Shown here in pieces: positions 16,267 through 24,102 of a stretch of 48,151 nt of DNA. A model generated the notes under the pieces. It was not told the origin of the DNA. It did not search any database and saw nothing but the letters and a program-made list of their open reading frames with translations. A program made the translations under genes and the position numbers. Every line of letters starts with the position of its first letter. Position 1 is the stretch's first letter. The DNA is taken from contig JAMBOW010000017.1 of assembly GCA_023715865.1 (NCBI GenBank), forward strand, positions 1-48,151, given 5' to 3'. This DNA comes from Neobacillus mesonae. GTDB lineage: Bacteria; Bacillota; Bacilli; Paenibacillales; Paenibacillaceae.

Positions 16267-16322
16267 AAAACACGCCTTTTGAAGCTGGAATTTATCCATG
16301 TGAGCTTCGGAGGCGTGTTTTA
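16267..16322. terminator. Bidirectional terminator between convergent genes
   Basis: Outer stem AAAACACGCCT (16267-16277) / AGGCGTGTTTT (16311-16321) and inner GAAGCT (16281-16286) / AGCTTC (16303-16308). It serves the dehydratase gene (+) and the cytochrome gene (-). Confidence 0.85.
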
Positions 16323-16337
16323 TTAAGTGATACGGTT

Positions 16338-16700
16338 TTACTTCTTCTCAGCTAACCACAAAGCGAGATTGGCAATCTCTTTTTCCGTGAGCTGACCTTC
16401 AAACGCCGGCATGCCGCCGCCTGTACCTTCACTGATGATCTGATAAAGCTGATTGGCATCATGATCTGCACCAATCGTTTGCAGCGAAGGTCCCATACCG
16501 CCTTCCAGTTGATTACCGTGGCATGAAATACAGCTAGCCTTCGCTTTCTCCTCAGCCGCCGCAGCATCTAGAGTTACCTCTGGCATCGCTGGAGGAGCTT
16601 CTTCTTCAGCCACATGTTCTCTTCCTGGAACCGTAAACATTAACACGAGGGCAAAAGCGCAAGCGAAGAAAAACAACCCACTCATGATCCATTTCTTCAT
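16338..16700 (-). CDS. Membrane-anchored class I c-type cytochrome
   Basis: A 120-residue small cytochrome c like CccA/CccB of Bacillus, probably an electron carrier between the bc-type complex and a terminal oxidase. An uncleaved N-terminal helix (about 5-24) tethers it outside the membrane. An Ala/Glu/Pro-rich linker follows (about 30-54). The heme c site is CISCH (Cys57, Cys60, His61), and the sixth ligand is probably Met97 in GGGMPAF. The ATG is set by AGGAGGAC about 9 bases upstream. The signal contains a Cys (FFAC), but it does not fit a lipobox well. It is a single-gene unit. Confidence 0.93.
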   Translation of the reverse strand: MKKWIMSGLFFFACAFALVLMFTVPGREHVAEEEAPPAMPEVTLDAAAAEEKAKASCISCHGNQLEGGMGPSLQTIGADHDANQLYQIISEGTGGGMPAFEGQLTEKEIANLALWLAEKK

Positions 16701-16813
16701 TCGTTGTGTCCTCCTACTATGTACAATCCTTCATTTATTATAAAGGAACATGACAGCGCTTCATAGTATTTTATGGTAAATAATTAAACAAAAGTTAAGA
16801 GAGACAATCATCT

Positions 16814-17311
16814 CTATTCAAAGGGGGCGTCTGTATAAACCATGCAGAAGAATGGCTTGAGACCCTCTGGGGTAAGCCGCTCGTAGGTGTCATGAATGAC
16901 AAAGCCGGCCTTTTCGTAAGTTCGGATGGCACGTCTGTTCCACGTCAGAACTTCCAGATCTATTTCATTCTGAGCATTGCGAGAGACTGCTTCCTTGACT
17001 ATAGATTGGACGAAGGAAGCGCCTAGCCCATGCCCACAAAGCTCAGGCTTCATGCCAAGGCCAATCCGGGTTACGCCGGTCAAAGGGAATAACTGAGCGA
17101 ACCCGCAAAGCTCATTTTCATTATTCAGAACGGATATATACTGTGCAGCTCTTAACTCAGGATCACCAAATTCAATACCAAGCGCCTTCATTTGATCCCA
17201 AGGCAGCCAGCCGTAGATGTTATATGGAGGATCATACTGCCACGTGCTGATCTCGGCTGCGTGTTCTTCGCTCATACCAACAGCTTGAAAGGAGCAGCCA
17301 TTCTGTTCCAT
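16814..17311 (-). CDS. GNAT family N-acetyltransferase
   Basis: A 165-residue acetyltransferase of unknown substrate. It shows the GNAT core: a central strand with CGFAQLFPL, then TRIGLGMKPELCGHGLGASFVQSIV (about 82-106) holding the acetyl-CoA-binding turn, and NRRAIRTYEKAGF (about 129-141). The ATG follows GGAGGC. It is not close in sequence to the RimJ-type enzyme at 8966. It is a single gene upstream of the cytochrome on the same strand, with about 110 bases between. Confidence 0.88.
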   Translation of the reverse strand: MEQNGCSFQAVGMSEEHAAEISTWQYDPPYNIYGWLPWDQMKALGIEFGDPELRAAQYISVLNNENELCGFAQLFPLTGVTRIGLGMKPELCGHGLGASFVQSIVKEAVSRNAQNEIDLEVLTWNRRAIRTYEKAGFVIHDTYERLTPEGLKPFFCMVYTDAPFE

Positions 17312-17397
17312 ATTAAAAGCCTCCTATATTTTCATTTCAATCTGATCTATTTTGTACTCACAGGTGAAATACCCGGAATATTCCCAATATAATATAA

Positions 17398-17450
17398 AAA
17401 GCCTGATTTTTGATTACTTTTTAGTAAAGTAGTCAAAAATCAGGCTTTAT
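17398..17450. terminator. Long terminator hairpin
   Basis: AAGCCTGATTTTTGA..TACTT pairs with AAGTAGTCAAAAATCAGGCTT across the 17399-17449 interval. On the - strand it closes the NlpC/P60 gene that ends at 17476. Confidence 0.8.
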
Positions 17451-17475
17451 AAACTTTGTTCCAGCATAACGTTAC

Positions 17476-17943
17476 TTAGTCCTGAGCAACTGTTTCGTAT
17501 TCATCAGTGCTCATAATACGTTTTGCGCCAATATAACGTTTGGCATAGTAGCTTTCGTCGAGCTTGCTAATGATAACGCCTTTAGAAGAGGAAGCATGTG
17601 CAAATTTACCGTCTCCCACAAAGATACCGACATGGGAAACACCTTTTCCGCTTGTATTAAAAAATACGAGGTCACCAGGTCTCATTTCAGAACGGGAAAC
17701 TTCCTTACCCATTTTGTACTGAGATCCAGATTGATGAGGCAGATCGATGCCGAGTTTATCAAATACGTACATTGTAAAACCGGAGCAATCAAATCCGTTT
17801 AAAGTAGTACCGCCATATTTATATTCGGTTCCTTTAGCACTATCAATGACCTTGTCCATTTTGGAATCGGCGAATGCACTTCCTGTTCCGATGGAGAATG
17901 CGATAGCAAGACTCAGTGCTGCGGCTGTTAATGACTTCTTCAA
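17476..17943 (-). CDS. Secreted NlpC/P60 cell-wall endopeptidase
   Basis: Hydrolyses peptide bonds in peptidoglycan stem peptides. From TTG 17943 the product has 155 residues: a signal peptide ending near SAFA (residue 25), then a single NlpC/P60 domain with the catalytic triad Cys53 (GFDCSG), His104 (GVSHVGIF) and His116 (FAHASS). There is no SH3 or LysM domain, so it is a minimal enzyme. The frame is open upstream to 18114, but that part is a riboswitch. The TTG start has GGAAGGGGA 11 bases upstream and puts the signal peptide at the true N-terminus. Expression should depend on cyclic di-AMP through the leader. Confidence 0.93.
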   Translation of the reverse strand: MKKSLTAAALSLAIAFSIGTGSAFADSKMDKVIDSAKGTEYKYGGTTLNGFDCSGFTMYVFDKLGIDLPHQSGSQYKMGKEVSRSEMRPGDLVFFNTSGKGVSHVGIFVGDGKFAHASSSKGVIISKLDESYYAKRYIGAKRIMSTDEYETVAQD

Positions 17944-17959
17944 GAAAAAATAATCCCCT

Positions 17960-18090
17960 TCCAATGCCTGCGAGGTTAGCTTAAGGATTCGGTAGAAGGT
18001 TCCCCTATGATCACTCTGTTGCGAGATCAATTCACCCGTAAAAGTGGTTCCCCCGCTTCCCAGGTACCAGGAATTTGGCTGTTCTAATGA
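17960..18090 (-). promoter_or_regulatory. Cyclic di-AMP riboswitch (ydaO/yuaA class)
   Basis: Read on the - strand, the leader has the class signature in order: a small hairpin (TTCC..GGAA), AAGCGGGGGAACCA, then GGGTGAATTG, a variable stem (CTCGCAACAGAG), AGGGGAACCTTC, CCGAATCC, AAGCTAACCTCG and CAGGC. These match the core blocks I know from Bacillus ydaO. The ribosome site of the NlpC gene begins within a few bases of the 3' end, so the switch may act on translation; a T6 run just before the start leaves transcription termination possible too. The class usually turns cell-wall hydrolase and potassium-transport genes off at high c-di-AMP. Ends are approximate. Confidence 0.88.
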
Positions 18091-18193
18091 TGTGTACCTG
18101 TGAAAGTCGCTCACTCTTGTAAGTTATGTACTTAAATTGATGTTAAAAAGTTACAACAATTATTACAAAGTTGTTACTAGAAGTTCTGGGCCT

Positions 18194-18223
18194 ATTGTAA
18201 CAGAGAATGTGTAATTTTGGCAA
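18194..18223 (-). promoter_or_regulatory. Promoter of the riboswitch-NlpC transcript
   Basis: On the - strand TTGCCA (18223-18218), an 18-base spacer, and TACAAT (18199-18194). Transcription would begin near 18187, giving a leader of about 244 bases that contains the whole riboswitch. Confidence 0.65.
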
Positions 18224-18246
18224 TCGTTTTTAGAGAAAATATTACA

Positions 18247-18284
18247 AAAAACAAGCCTCACTCGAAAAAAAGAGTGAGGCTTGT
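18247..18284 (-). terminator. Terminator of the membrane-protein/M1-peptidase operon
   Basis: Perfect 13-bp stem ACAAGCCTCACTC / GAGTGAGGCTTGT. On the - strand it is followed by TTTTTTG. Confidence 0.88.
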
Positions 18285-18401
18285 AAAGTTAGATAACGTG
18301 TTCCTGTAAACCTATGCGTTCTTTAGCTTTATTTCTATGGTGAAAGCGTTCTTTTCGAGCATATATGCCGGCTGCCGCCTGATGAGAGCCTCGAAAATTG
18401 T

Positions 18402-19226
18402 TTAAACATCCGTATTTTTTGAACGCCAGATGCTGAATTGGGAGCTTATTTTCCACACACCCATTAAAGATCGGATCAGATGATAGGTCTGCTGGAGTAT
18501 GAGGGCTAAAAGTCCTGTCCAAATTAAGGATACCGCAGTAAAAACGCTGAAAAGTGTAAGCGCGATGGCACCGAGCGCAAGCGCAACGCCGGTTACTGGT
18601 AGCGTATGACGCACACAAATCCATACGGAGCCCAAACTGCTTCGATTGCCTGTCAGTCCAAATTGAGCATACAGCAGCAGCTGCTTAACAATATAGGCGT
18701 ATACAACCCACAATATAATATAAGGCATCAGATGAAGAAGGATATTCTGGTTATAGATCGCGCTTAGCAGAAGGGGAAGCGCCTTAGGTACAATCCAATA
18801 TGCCGGCAGCAGCAGCAATGCAATTTCAACGAAATAGAGCAGAGAAGTTTTCTTCCAGTGCTGCTTAATCCCCTTAAAAAAAGTGCCGCCACGATTATTG
18901 GTATCCGTCTCATGGAGACTATGAAACAAGCCTGCCCGAATCAGTGGAGTGATAGCAATCCGTAATATAAATATCAGTGCAAGCAGGAATACATATTGAA
19001 TGACAAGCTGATTTGAGGTTAAACCCATCTGTCCCTCCATCCAGAATAATACCTGACTCATCTCATGAGGCGGAGGATTAGGATACCGCAGCAGCAGCGG
19101 AATCACGGCAGAGGAGACCACTTTATAGAGAAGGACTCCCCACAGCAGCTGGTACAAAAATAGGAAAATAACGATAAGGAAATGGTTTTTAACAAGTCTA
19201 AATCCCTCGGAGAGATAAAGTTTCAT
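18402..19226 (-). CDS. Multi-pass membrane protein of unknown function
   Basis: A 274-residue protein with about six hydrophobic segments (near 14-44, 77-98, 128-148, 160-184, 208-230 and 233-250) and charged connecting loops. The N-terminus is MKLYLSEGFRLVKNH. I do not recognise the family; the layout is like the DUF-type integral membrane proteins that accompany secreted enzymes. It starts 12 bases after the M1 peptidase stop, so the two genes form an operon and this protein may help export, anchor or regulate that enzyme. The link is inferred from position only. Confidence 0.8.
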   Translation of the reverse strand: MKLYLSEGFRLVKNHFLIVIFLFLYQLLWGVLLYKVVSSAVIPLLLRYPNPPPHEMSQVLFWMEGQMGLTSNQLVIQYVFLLALIFILRIAITPLIRAGLFHSLHETDTNNRGGTFFKGIKQHWKKTSLLYFVEIALLLLPAYWIVPKALPLLLSAIYNQNILLHLMPYIILWVVYAYIVKQLLLYAQFGLTGNRSSLGSVWICVRHTLPVTGVALALGAIALTLFSVFTAVSLIWTGLLALILQQTYHLIRSLMGVWKISSQFSIWRSKNTDV

Positions 19227-19238
19227 CTACAATACACC

Positions 19239-21221
19239 TCACCATGACAGACTTCCAAGCAAGAGCTCTAACACCTTTGTGATGCTGATATTAAACCGGG
19301 TCTCTAGTTGTTCGTCTCCTTCAGCCTTTAAATAATTGTTAATATGCTTGTTTTCAAGAGCGATAGAGTAGGAGGGATCAACCATGGCCCAATCGAGAGG
19401 AGCCTTATAAGTCAGATTGTAGATGATTTCTCCGCCTTCACCATTCCATTCCTTACGGATCATATGTCCGTCTTTGAAGGAAAAAACAATAGGGATTTTT
19501 GCATAGTCACCTGCGTTTTTAGTGACTTTAATTGAGGAAATATAGCTTGGCTCCTCGGGAGTCCCTTTTTCCTGAACCGAGATCGAATCGACTGCAAAGT
19601 CAGCCATTTGTCCACCATAGACATATTGATCGAAATAAGCTGCCCACGATTTACGGGTTATCTGCTCTACAACCTTCTGAAAATGTGCTGTAGTCGGGTG
19701 CTTAAATCGATACTTGGCTGCATAGGTTGCCATGATTTGATCCATTTTTTTTGTGCCGACCTGCTGCTCGATACCAAGAAGCACGAGCTTGCCGCGAGTG
19801 TATACATTTTCGGCATAATGCTGATGCGAGTCATACTTCCAGGCTTCCTGTGTCAGTGAGGCAGGGGAGCTGATATATCCCGCTTGCAGCGGTAAATTAG
19901 GGGTTAGCCCATACTCCTGTTCCATCAGGCGGTCTTCGGCATAGGAGGTAAAGGCTTCATCAAGCCAAGCCTCCTCAAACTCATTGCTAGCTATCATGCC
20001 GTAGAAGTATTGATGCCCTATCTCATGGATGACCGTTCTTTCAAGCTCGTATCCAGGTGAGGTGTCATCCGCACCAAATGCTGTAATCAGTGTAGGATAC
20101 TCCATACCTCCAGCCCCGTTTGCATCAATAGGGGGGACGACAATGGATAGGGTAGAATATGGATACCTGCCGTACCATTCACTGAAATTACTCAAGGCTG
20201 CTTTGGCTGCGTACATATAGCGGTCTTTCAGATCGGCATGAGCCGGATCCAAGTAAAGCTTAATACGAACCCCTGGGACATTAGGCGCGGAGAAGGGCTC
20301 TTCGGCCACAATAAAATCAGGTGAGGCTGCCCAAGCAAAGTCATGAACATCATCTGCATAGAATTGATAGATTTTCTGACCGTCCTGCTTGATAAATGGT
20401 TTGGTTGGAAATCCAGTAGCCGCCACAGTGTAATTTTCGGGTACAGATATGCGAACACTGTAGATTCCAAAGTCCGAATAGAACTCCGAGTTTCCGTGAT
20501 ATTGGTGGAGGTTCCATCCCTCTGTTGTTCGATTGCGCCTGCCTGCCGGTTCATACACGCTGAGCTTAGGGAACCACTGCCCTGCCATTACAAATTCATC
20601 GGCTGCACCCATTCGGGCAAAAATTTTAGGGAGCTCTACTTCAAATGCCATGCTCAGTGTGATGCTTTCTCCGCCCTTGACAGGCTTCGGCAGGCGAACC
20701 TTAACCAGACTGCGGTCGTTCATATTGCCATCGTCCGGCTGGACGTACTGAATGCGGTGCAGCAGTGACAAGCCTTCTGTAGTCTTAATTTCTGTGAGCT
20801 TCATAGATCCGTAACCGTCCTTTGGCATAACATCGCCTCGAAGCTTTCCGCCGGATTCCTTCATAAAGGTTGTCTGATCTGACGAAAAAGCGTTAGGATA
20901 TAGATGGAAATAGAGCTCATTTACCGTTTTAGTCCCCGGATGTGTCCAGGTCATCGTCGAGGTTCCTTTTAATACGTTTCCTTCAGCCAGCTTGACATCA
21001 ATGTGGTACTCAACAATACGATTACTGAGCACTTCAGCCCGTGGAGTTTGTACGCTTTCCTGGACAGGCGCGGGTGCAGGACTTGCCTGGGGCTTGACCG
21101 TTTTTGGTGCAAGAGCGGGCAGAGCAGCCGGGGAGTCGCCTAAGCTGAGCAGCAGTGTTCCGCCAAGGACACAAACGGCTAGAATAGTAGATAGAAGAAT
21201 TTTCGCGCGAACTGGGGTCAT
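19239..21221 (-). CDS. M1 family zinc metallopeptidase, membrane-anchored
   Basis: A 660-residue aminopeptidase-like enzyme. An N-terminal hydrophobic helix (about 7-27) is followed by a Pro/Ala-rich linker (about 31-60), so the enzyme is exported and probably tethered outside. The substrate-binding GGMEYP (371-376, equivalent of GAMEN) precedes the zinc site HEIGH (His399, Glu400, His403) with Glu422 as third ligand (EAWLDEAF). The domain order fits M1 peptidases that lack a long ERAP-like C-terminus. The ATG is 9 bases after GGGAGGT. It is first in an operon with the membrane protein at 18402. Peptide substrates are unknown. Confidence 0.92.
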   Translation of the reverse strand: MTPVRAKILLSTILAVCVLGGTLLLSLGDSPAALPALAPKTVKPQASPAPAPVQESVQTPRAEVLSNRIVEYHIDVKLAEGNVLKGTSTMTWTHPGTKTVNELYFHLYPNAFSSDQTTFMKESGGKLRGDVMPKDGYGSMKLTEIKTTEGLSLLHRIQYVQPDDGNMNDRSLVKVRLPKPVKGGESITLSMAFEVELPKIFARMGAADEFVMAGQWFPKLSVYEPAGRRNRTTEGWNLHQYHGNSEFYSDFGIYSVRISVPENYTVAATGFPTKPFIKQDGQKIYQFYADDVHDFAWAASPDFIVAEEPFSAPNVPGVRIKLYLDPAHADLKDRYMYAAKAALSNFSEWYGRYPYSTLSIVVPPIDANGAGGMEYPTLITAFGADDTSPGYELERTVIHEIGHQYFYGMIASNEFEEAWLDEAFTSYAEDRLMEQEYGLTPNLPLQAGYISSPASLTQEAWKYDSHQHYAENVYTRGKLVLLGIEQQVGTKKMDQIMATYAAKYRFKHPTTAHFQKVVEQITRKSWAAYFDQYVYGGQMADFAVDSISVQEKGTPEEPSYISSIKVTKNAGDYAKIPIVFSFKDGHMIRKEWNGEGGEIIYNLTYKAPLDWAMVDPSYSIALENKHINNYLKAEGDEQLETRFNISITKVLELLLGSLSW

Positions 21222-21238
21222 ACATTAAATACCTCCCG

Positions 21239-21267
21239 TTGACAAGCATCTAAGGCATGTATATGTT
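21239..21267 (+). promoter_or_regulatory. Candidate promoter of ywhD
   Basis: TTGACA at 21239-21244, 17-base spacer, TATGTT at 21262-21267. It is about 50 bases upstream of the ribosome site. Confidence 0.55.
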
Positions 21268-21323
21268 TGCAACTGGACAAATATTAGTTAAAATATTGGT
21301 ATCAACTTTTGGAGGCCTTATTT

Positions 21324-21830
21324 ATGGAACAAAACGGACAAAACGGCAAGAAGCAAATTGCCTTGAATATCGTGAATAGCAAAAGCAAACATAAGGGATT
21401 CGGTGCTGGTTCCATCGATTTGAACAGTGTGTCTCCGGTCATTATTGATGCTGGAGAGGCAAAGATTGATATCGGTGCGATGCATGCCAAGAGCAAAGTA
21501 GAGCGTGGAATCAAATTCTCTGCGGACAAGGCTGATGTACCGAATGGCCGTCAAGTATGGCTCGTATGGGTAGCCGTGGACCGGACTCCGGAAGGCCAGC
21601 TGTATGCCGGTGCAACCGCATGTGAAATGTGGATTGATACTGAGGCAAAGCGCGGCTGGAAGATTCTTGCCGAACATGTAAACAAAATGGATTATGCGAT
21701 GAAGCGCAGAATCATGCTGGATGACCTGAGCGCTGAAGATAAGGCAGCCTTGAAGCGTCTGCTGATCAGTCATAACGAGGATTGGTGGAATGCCTCTTCA
21801 GAAGAGATGAAGCAAGCGCTGGAGAGCTGA
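21324..21830 (+). CDS. ywhD: YwhD family protein
   Basis: A 168-residue protein that I recognise as YwhD of Bacillus, a conserved protein of unknown biochemical function. Typical segments are KQIALNIVNSKSKHKGFGAGSIDLN, VERGIKFSADKADVPNGR, LVWVAVDRTPEGQLYAGATACEM and WWNASSEEMKQAL at the C-terminus. The ATG at 21324 has TTGGAGG at 21309-21315; the TTG at the open-frame start lies inside that ribosome site. In Bacillus ywhD also neighbours pbpG and the speE-speB operon, as here. Confidence 0.93.
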   Translation: MEQNGQNGKKQIALNIVNSKSKHKGFGAGSIDLNSVSPVIIDAGEAKIDIGAMHAKSKVERGIKFSADKADVPNGRQVWLVWVAVDRTPEGQLYAGATACEMWIDTEAKRGWKILAEHVNKMDYAMKRRIMLDDLSAEDKAALKRLLISHNEDWWNASSEEMKQALES

Positions 21831-21841
21831 TTAACCACAAT

Positions 21842-21890
21842 AAAAAGACCGCATCACTGCATATATAGCAGAAGGCGGTCTTTTTATTTT
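21842..21890. terminator. Bidirectional terminator between ywhD and pbpG
   Basis: AAAAAGACCGC (21842-21852) / GCGGTCTTTTT (21875-21885) with a 22-base loop. Both genes end here. Confidence 0.88.
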
Positions 21891-21893
21891 TAG

Positions 21894-23951
21894 TTATTTC
21901 GTCCACCAGTTTCTAAAATGATCCCACCAGGAATCATCACGGTCCCTCTCGATTTCTTGTTCTGTGTCAGCAGGATCAGGCTCTGCATAATGCTCAGTGC
22001 AATATTCTGTAGGCTCCGTACCTCGCAGGAACACCTCAAGCCTGCGGCTTTCGCAATATTCCCCGGCCAGTTTTTCGGTCGTAGGATCAATATATACACT
22101 GACGACACCTTCAGGTACATTGAATACTTTTGGTGGCACATTCTCTAGAGCCTTTTCCGTGAATCCCGCAAATATAGGGGCAGCCCGGCGGCTTTCCGTC
22201 GTCGTTATTTCTTTCCCTTCATCATAACCGACCCACACGGCAGTCGCGAGCTCCGGTGTAAACCCGACCATCCAGGCATCCGAGCTCGTCGTTCCGGTTT
22301 TACCAGCGACAGGTCTTGTCAGCTTATTCGCAACCCGGTGGGCAGTTCCCCCCGTATCGAATACGCTCTCCATCAGACTGGTTACTACATAGGTGGAGGC
22401 AGCATCTACAACCTGTTCGGGGGTTTGCTCAGGAACCTTGTATACGATCCGATCAGCAGCATCCGTAATTTTAAGCACGGCTACTGGTGCATTTCTGAGC
22501 CCTTCATTTGCGATCACACTGTACGCTGAAGCCATTTCAAAGGGACTGATCGGTGAGGTTCCAAGGGCGAGCGAAGGAACACCATTCAGCGTACTGGTTA
22601 CTCCCAATTTCTTCGCCATTTCGATGACGGGCTCATACCCTATTTTCATGAGTGTGCTTACAGCATAGATATTGTCTGACACCGCTATGGCTTTTCGCAG
22701 GTCGATCCATCCTAAGTAGTTATCCCCAAAATTTTTAGGCTCGTAAGTCTTGCGGTCATTATCATAATGGAATACAGTCGGTTTGCTCTCAAATAGGGAG
22801 ACGCTTGTCATTTGCTTAGACTCGATTGCCGTCAGGTACATAATCGGTTTAAAAGACGATGCCGGCTGTCGATTATCGGCTAGTGCATGGTTATACTGGC
22901 TGGTCAAATAATTAGTTCCGCCTACCATTGCTTTTACATACCCGTTCCGCGGATCAATAGAGACAAGACCAACTTGGAGCTGACTCTCCGGGTCCATGCC
23001 GCTCGCTACGGTGTCTTCCGCAGCCTTCTGCATTCGCATGTCGATCGTTGAGTAGATATTGAGTCCTCCGTGATCCAGCCTCGAGGAGTCAATCCCCAGC
23101 TGGTTTACGACAACGCTCCGAATATAATCCCGAAAATAAGGCGCCTCTTCGTTTGTTTTCCGTTCGCTTTGCGGTTTGATGTCCAATACTTCATTATATG
23201 CTTTATCCGCCTCACTTTGAGTGATATCCCCTGTGCTTACCATAGCACTGAGGATGACCTTTTGCCGATCCTTGGCCTTCTTCATATTGTTGTATGGTGA
23301 ATAGTAGGTGGGCCCTTTAGGAACTCCGGCGAGCAAAGAGCTTTCAGCTAGCGAAAGATCAGCAGCCGATTTGCCAAAATACATCTGAGACGCTGCCTCA
23401 ATTCCATAAGCGCCATGGCCGTAGTAGATTTCGTTCAAATACATTTGGAGAATCTCGTCTTTGGTAAAGTTCATTTCGAGCTGAGCCGTATAGACGGCTT
23501 CTTTTATTTTGCGCGACCATGTCTTCTCATGAGTCAGATATAGGTTTCTGGCAAGCTGCTGCGTCAGTGTGCTTGCCCCTTGTGCCATGCTCATTTCCTT
23601 GATGTTAACGAGTATGGCTCGTCCCACTCCGACAACGTCAAAGCCATGGTGTTCGTAGAATTTGCGGTCTTCCACGGCAATAGTCGCCTCTTTAAGCTCT
23701 GGGGCAATTTGATTCAGCGTGACGGGGATGGAATCCTTCCCGCTGGAGGAGAAGGTCGCAATGACTTCTCCATTGATATCAAATAGCCTTGAATTTCGAT
23801 CGTTGTCCGCGAGTGGAAGGCTTGTAGCATACAAATATACGACAAATACTGCGATTAAAATAAGACCTGCTAAGGCTATGATTGCTGATGCCTTCAGAAC
23901 CTTGACGGTGCGGGTCTTTTTCTTTTTTGGTTTTTCTTCAGATTCCGGCAT
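21894..23951 (-). CDS. pbpG: Class A penicillin-binding protein (bifunctional transglycosylase/transpeptidase)
   Basis: Polymerises and cross-links peptidoglycan outside the membrane. From ATG 23951 the protein has 685 residues: a Lys-rich cytoplasmic tail, one membrane helix (about 20-43), the GT51 transglycosylase domain (about 75-250; catalytic Glu94 in VEDRKFYEHHG, and STLTQQLARN) and a transpeptidase domain with SSFK (Ser365), SDN (425-427) and KTGTT (551-555). It ends in an acidic, Trp-rich tail (DDSWWDHFRNWW). The chosen ATG follows GGAAGGAGAG; an ATG at 23993 lacks such a site. The place next to ywhD matches Bacillus pbpG (ywhE), which acts in sporulation together with pbpF. Whether this one is spore-specific is not visible. 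Confidence 0.93.
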   Translation of the reverse strand: MPESEEKPKKKKTRTVKVLKASAIIALAGLILIAVFVVYLYATSLPLADNDRNSRLFDINGEVIATFSSSGKDSIPVTLNQIAPELKEATIAVEDRKFYEHHGFDVVGVGRAILVNIKEMSMAQGASTLTQQLARNLYLTHEKTWSRKIKEAVYTAQLEMNFTKDEILQMYLNEIYYGHGAYGIEAASQMYFGKSAADLSLAESSLLAGVPKGPTYYSPYNNMKKAKDRQKVILSAMVSTGDITQSEADKAYNEVLDIKPQSERKTNEEAPYFRDYIRSVVVNQLGIDSSRLDHGGLNIYSTIDMRMQKAAEDTVASGMDPESQLQVGLVSIDPRNGYVKAMVGGTNYLTSQYNHALADNRQPASSFKPIMYLTAIESKQMTSVSLFESKPTVFHYDNDRKTYEPKNFGDNYLGWIDLRKAIAVSDNIYAVSTLMKIGYEPVIEMAKKLGVTSTLNGVPSLALGTSPISPFEMASAYSVIANEGLRNAPVAVLKITDAADRIVYKVPEQTPEQVVDAASTYVVTSLMESVFDTGGTAHRVANKLTRPVAGKTGTTSSDAWMVGFTPELATAVWVGYDEGKEITTTESRRAAPIFAGFTEKALENVPPKVFNVPEGVVSVYIDPTTEKLAGEYCESRRLEVFLRGTEPTEYCTEHYAEPDPADTEQEIERDRDDSWWDHFRNWWTK

Positions 23952-24102
23952 TAGAGTCGATTCTCTCCTTCCACAAATAGCCTTTTGTTCCATTATGGGA
24001 TTAGGTCTTATTCATTATTCATCGCAGGTACAGATTCTGTGCATAGGAGATTAGGGTAAAGGTTAACATAAACTCTAATTCGTGCTACTAGGGGGTGTAC
24101 TT

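Noticed and set aside
17944..18114. In-frame 57-codon N-terminal extension of the NlpC/P60 protein
   Set aside because: The region is the cyclic di-AMP riboswitch aptamer; the TTG at 17943 has a proper ribosome site and starts the signal peptide.
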